7,799 bases of DNA from an uncultured beta proteobacterium (lineage in GTDB: Bacteria > Pseudomonadota > Gammaproteobacteria > Burkholderiales > Burkholderiaceae_C): assembly GCA_903927495.1 (NCBI GenBank), contig CAIYNH010000288.1:1-7799 (forward strand). The letters run 5' to 3'. Made by a program: the position numbers and the translations under genes. Positions 5,471-7,799 of this stretch are shown in pieces (position 1 is the stretch's first letter; each line of letters starts with the position of its first letter). Below the pieces are notes generated by a model, which was given only the letters and a program-made list of their open reading frames with translations, had not been told where the DNA came from and did no database searches.

Positions 5471-7282
5471 ATGTCGAATTTTCGTTTTGGGCGCGAGGTC
5501 AAACCTGATGACCGTTGGCCGGTGTGCTGGTACCACCCGCTGGTGCTGCTGAAGACGGCCATCGACATCCTGTCTTCGCTGAACCAATTCAGAAACCGTG
5601 ACGAGCGTGAGAGTTTTGAGTTGCCTTTGACGGTGATTGACCGCAGTCAGGGTGGCGCTGGCGATTTCTGGTTTGATTTTATTGCTGACACGGGCGACGG
5701 TGGCAATGCCACCTATTCAGTGGCCCGCACCGCCTTGGCTGACAGCGTTCAGGGTCCCGATGACCTGCCCTTGTTGCGCGGTGAGTTGCTGCTGTTTGGC
5801 GGTGATCTGGCTTACCCCAGCGCCAGTGCGCTGGAATACCGCTACCGGTTTGTCGAAATGTTTGAAGCGGCTTTGCCGGTGGCTAACGGCCAGGCCGAGG
5901 CTCCGGCGCTGGTGCGCGGCAAGCCGTTCACTCTGGCGGCTTTGCCGCAAAACCACGACTGGATGGACTCCGCCTCCACCTTTGGCCGCTATTTTTTGCG
6001 TAACAAACATTCACGGCAGTTTTTGGGGGCAGAGATACCGCAAAAGCAAACGTATTTTTGCCTGTGTTTGCCACAGGGCTGGTGGCTGTTGGGCCTGGAC
6101 TTTGCCATGACGGGCGATATTGACCGCGACCAATATGAGCAATTTGCCAGCCTCGCCAGTGGTCAGGCACCGCGCATCTTGCCGGAGCATCGGGTCATCC
6201 TGATCTACCCCGAGCCGATCTGGACGACCCCGGTGGCGGCGGGTGTTTATCCGGGGGGTGCCAAGCGCTACCAGTTGCTTGAAGGTTTGCTGGAGTCGCG
6301 CATTGCGCTGCGTCTGGCTGGTGATTTGCACCACTATATGCGCTGGACCTCATCGCAAGACGGCCAGTTGCTCACCTGCGGTACTGGCGGCGCGTTCAGT
6401 CACCCCACCCACACCCGCATTACCACCTCGCCGCTTGTGGCGCGCAGCAGCAACAATGCGTCAGCCATCCCGGCAAGCTCGGCCAGCATTTTGCAAGTGG
6501 GCATTGCCGATGGCCTGGCCTCTGAAGCCGATCGGCCGTTTCAGAAAGTCGTGAATTCAGAATTTCCGCCGATCGCCCATAGCCGCCGACTGGCACTGGG
6601 CAACATCACCGCTTTGTTTGGCAAGAGTGGCACTTTTTGGGAGGGCAACCGCTGGTTTGCTCTTGTGCTTGGGGTGCTGTATGTGCTTGCTGGCGGGTTG
6701 ATGCTCTTGCCGTTCGGAGCGCTGTGGTGTGTTTTGCTGTTCCTGGCGGTGTGCTTGCCCATTGGCTGGGAGTCGCTCGGCGAAGCACCGCCGAGTTGGC
6801 CGATATGGAGCGCCTGGTTGCTGACTGGCAGCACCAGCTTGGCGCACGCGTCGGCCCATGTAGCTGCGCTGGTGAGCCTCAGCTGGGTTTTGCGTGACCT
6901 GCTGACGGGTTGGCCTCTTGCGGGCTCTGTGGGCAGTGCGCTGATTTGGCTGGCAGGTACCTTGGCAGCTGGCAGTCTTGCAGGTGCGGTCATTTTTGGC
7001 CTGTATCTGGCCGGTATGAGCTGGTTTGGCTGGCTCACCACCAACGGTTATTCAGCCCTTGGCCTGCAGGATTTCAAGGGCTTTTTGCGCTTCAAAATCA
7101 GCCCTGATGGTGCCTTGCACGGATACTTCGTGGCGCTTGAGGAAGTACCCAAAGTGTGGACCTTGAGCAATAAGTCGCAGCCCGTCTGGGAGCCGGTTGG
7201 TCGGCAACTGAGTAGCCGGGTGCATGATCAGTTCACTATTTTTCCAACCAAGGTCACCCTGACAAAGTCTTATGAACCCTGA
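5471..7282 (+). CDS. Membrane-anchored calcineurin-like metallophosphoesterase
   Basis: A 603-residue protein with an N-terminal metallophosphoesterase domain and C-terminal membrane segments. The metal-site motifs appear in family order: ADTGDG (72-77), GGDLAYPSA (110-118), NHDW (161-164), IYPEP (245-249) and AGDLHHY (283-289). Relative to the canonical set D-x-H, GD, GNH[DE], H and GHxH, the first His is Thr/Gly, the fourth-motif His is Tyr246 and the first His of GHxH is Asp285. D73, D112, N161, H162 and H287 remain. Hydrophobic stretches near 394-416, 417-432, 445-474 and 483-521 suggest four or five transmembrane helices, followed by a soluble tail containing LQDFKGFLRFKI and VPKVW. The substrate cannot be inferred; it is probably a phosphoester at the inner membrane, with the catalytic side uncertain. 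Start ATG 5471 has AAAGGA 6 nt upstream; an in-frame TTG at 5402 is less likely. The stop overlaps the next gene by 11 bp, suggesting coupled translation. Confidence 0.85.
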   Translation: MSNFRFGREVKPDDRWPVCWYHPLVLLKTAIDILSSLNQFRNRDERESFELPLTVIDRSQGGAGDFWFDFIADTGDGGNATYSVARTALADSVQGPDDLPLLRGELLLFGGDLAYPSASALEYRYRFVEMFEAALPVANGQAEAPALVRGKPFTLAALPQNHDWMDSASTFGRYFLRNKHSRQFLGAEIPQKQTYFCLCLPQGWWLLGLDFAMTGDIDRDQYEQFASLASGQAPRILPEHRVILIYPEPIWTTPVAAGVYPGGAKRYQLLEGLLESRIALRLAGDLHHYMRWTSSQDGQLLTCGTGGAFSHPTHTRITTSPLVARSSNNASAIPASSASILQVGIADGLASEADRPFQKVVNSEFPPIAHSRRLALGNITALFGKSGTFWEGNRWFALVLGVLYVLAGGLMLLPFGALWCVLLFLAVCLPIGWESLGEAPPSWPIWSAWLLTGSTSLAHASAHVAALVSLSWVLRDLLTGWPLAGSVGSALIWLAGTLAAGSLAGAVIFGLYLAGMSWFGWLTTNGYSALGLQDFKGFLRFKISPDGALHGYFVALEEVPKVWTLSNKSQPVWEPVGRQLSSRVHDQFTIFPTKVTLTKSYEP

Positions 7283-7799
7283 TGCACACCACTTATGGCG
7301 CGCCCCGAGCTGGGCTTTGGCGGTGCTGCTGGCCATGTTGGGCATGCTGGGGCCTTTCTCAATTGACACCTATATTCCGGCGTTCTCGGGCATTGCCGAT
7401 TCACTGGGTGCTACCCCGGTGCAAATGCAGCAGACGCTCTCGGCTTACCTGTTTGGCTTTGCCTTCATGAGCCTGTTTCATGGCGCACTCTCCGACAGCG
7501 TTGGGCGGCGGCCGGTGGTGCTGTGGGGGCTGGCGGCGTTCACTCTGACCTCGATGGGCTGTGCGCTGTCGCAAAGCATTGGGCAACTGGTGTTTTTCAG
7601 GGCCGTGCAGGGCCTGACCACGGGTGCTGGTATTGTGGTCTCGCGCGCTGTCGTGCGCGACATGTTTCCACCGGCTGCGGCGCAAAAGGTGATGAGTCAG
7701 ATCACCATTTATTTTGGCGTGGCCCCGGCCATTGCCCCCATGATTGGCGGCGTGCTGTTCTCCCAACTGGGTTGGCACAGTGTCTTCTGGTTCCTGACG
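7272..7799 (+). CDS. Bcr/CflA-type MFS drug efflux transporter (partial, C-terminus beyond right edge)
   Basis: The reading frame from the ATG at 7272 is open for 176 codons to the window edge, roughly the first 40-45 percent of a 12-helix, approximately 400-residue transporter. Helix 1 has the acidic signature GPFSIDTYIPAF (27-38, Asp32). MFS motif A is GALSDSVGRRPV (71-82). Helix 4 has the motif-B-like RAVQGLTTGAG (110-120) leading into SRAVVRDMF (124-132), and the segment GVAPAIAPMIGG (149-160) is the motif-C-like part of helix 5. Together these are typical of the DHA1 proton-coupled Bcr/CflA drug-resistance subfamily of the inner membrane; the actual substrate is unknown. The start lies inside the end of the metallophosphoesterase gene (11-bp overlap) and has no strong Shine-Dalgarno of its own, so translation is probably coupled to that gene. 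Confidence 0.92.
   Translation, partial: MNPDAHHLWRAPSWALAVLLAMLGMLGPFSIDTYIPAFSGIADSLGATPVQMQQTLSAYLFGFAFMSLFHGALSDSVGRRPVVLWGLAAFTLTSMGCALSQSIGQLVFFRAVQGLTTGAGIVVSRAVVRDMFPPAAAQKVMSQITIYFGVAPAIAPMIGGVLFSQLGWHSVFWFLT

Noticed and set aside
6541..7044. 167-codon minus-strand open frame
   Set aside because: Antisense to the membrane segment of the metallophosphoesterase; composition typical of a shadow frame.

Overview
The window looks like a chromosomal segment of a Gram-negative proteobacterium. It has moderately high GC, encodes an outer-membrane two-partner secretion (TPS) pair, and has Bcr/CflA-type transporter features. Protein style and codon use suggest Betaproteobacteria, perhaps Comamonadaceae (Rhodoferax or Polaromonas-like); this taxonomic guess is inference only.

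Left block, minus strand (5323 down to 1). Reading in the direction of transcription there is a candidate promoter near 5352-5380 and a possible 47-codon small ORF (5323-5180). Next is a 182-residue exported protein with a probable Ig-like C-terminal domain (5175-4627). After a 130-bp gap with a second candidate promoter comes a complete TpsB outer-membrane transporter (4496-2889), then, 37 bp further, the TpsA exoprotein (2851 to beyond base 1). TpsA shows 950 residues with no stop: signal peptide, TPS/haemagglutination-activity domain with NPNGI, a beta-helical stem, two full copies and a partial third of a 106-residue repeat, and an autotransporter-like beta module. TpsB would dock the TPS domain through its two POTRA domains and thread TpsA across the outer membrane. 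The role of the exported Ig-like protein is unknown, but it is on the same strand and may belong to the same transcription unit.

Right block, plus strand (5471-7799). A 603-residue membrane-anchored calcineurin-like metallophosphoesterase with an unusual set of metal-site motifs overlaps by 11 bp the start of a Bcr/CflA-type MFS efflux transporter that runs off the right edge. The two are probably translationally coupled.

The blocks diverge from a roughly 295-bp region (5176-5470) holding the candidate promoters. No tRNA, rRNA, CRISPR array, insertion sequence or convincing intrinsic terminator was seen. The most interesting points are the uncharacterised exported protein beside the TPS pair, the TpsB lacking room for the usual N-terminal plug helix, the 318-bp tandem repeats in TpsA, and the variant metallophosphoesterase coupled to a transporter.
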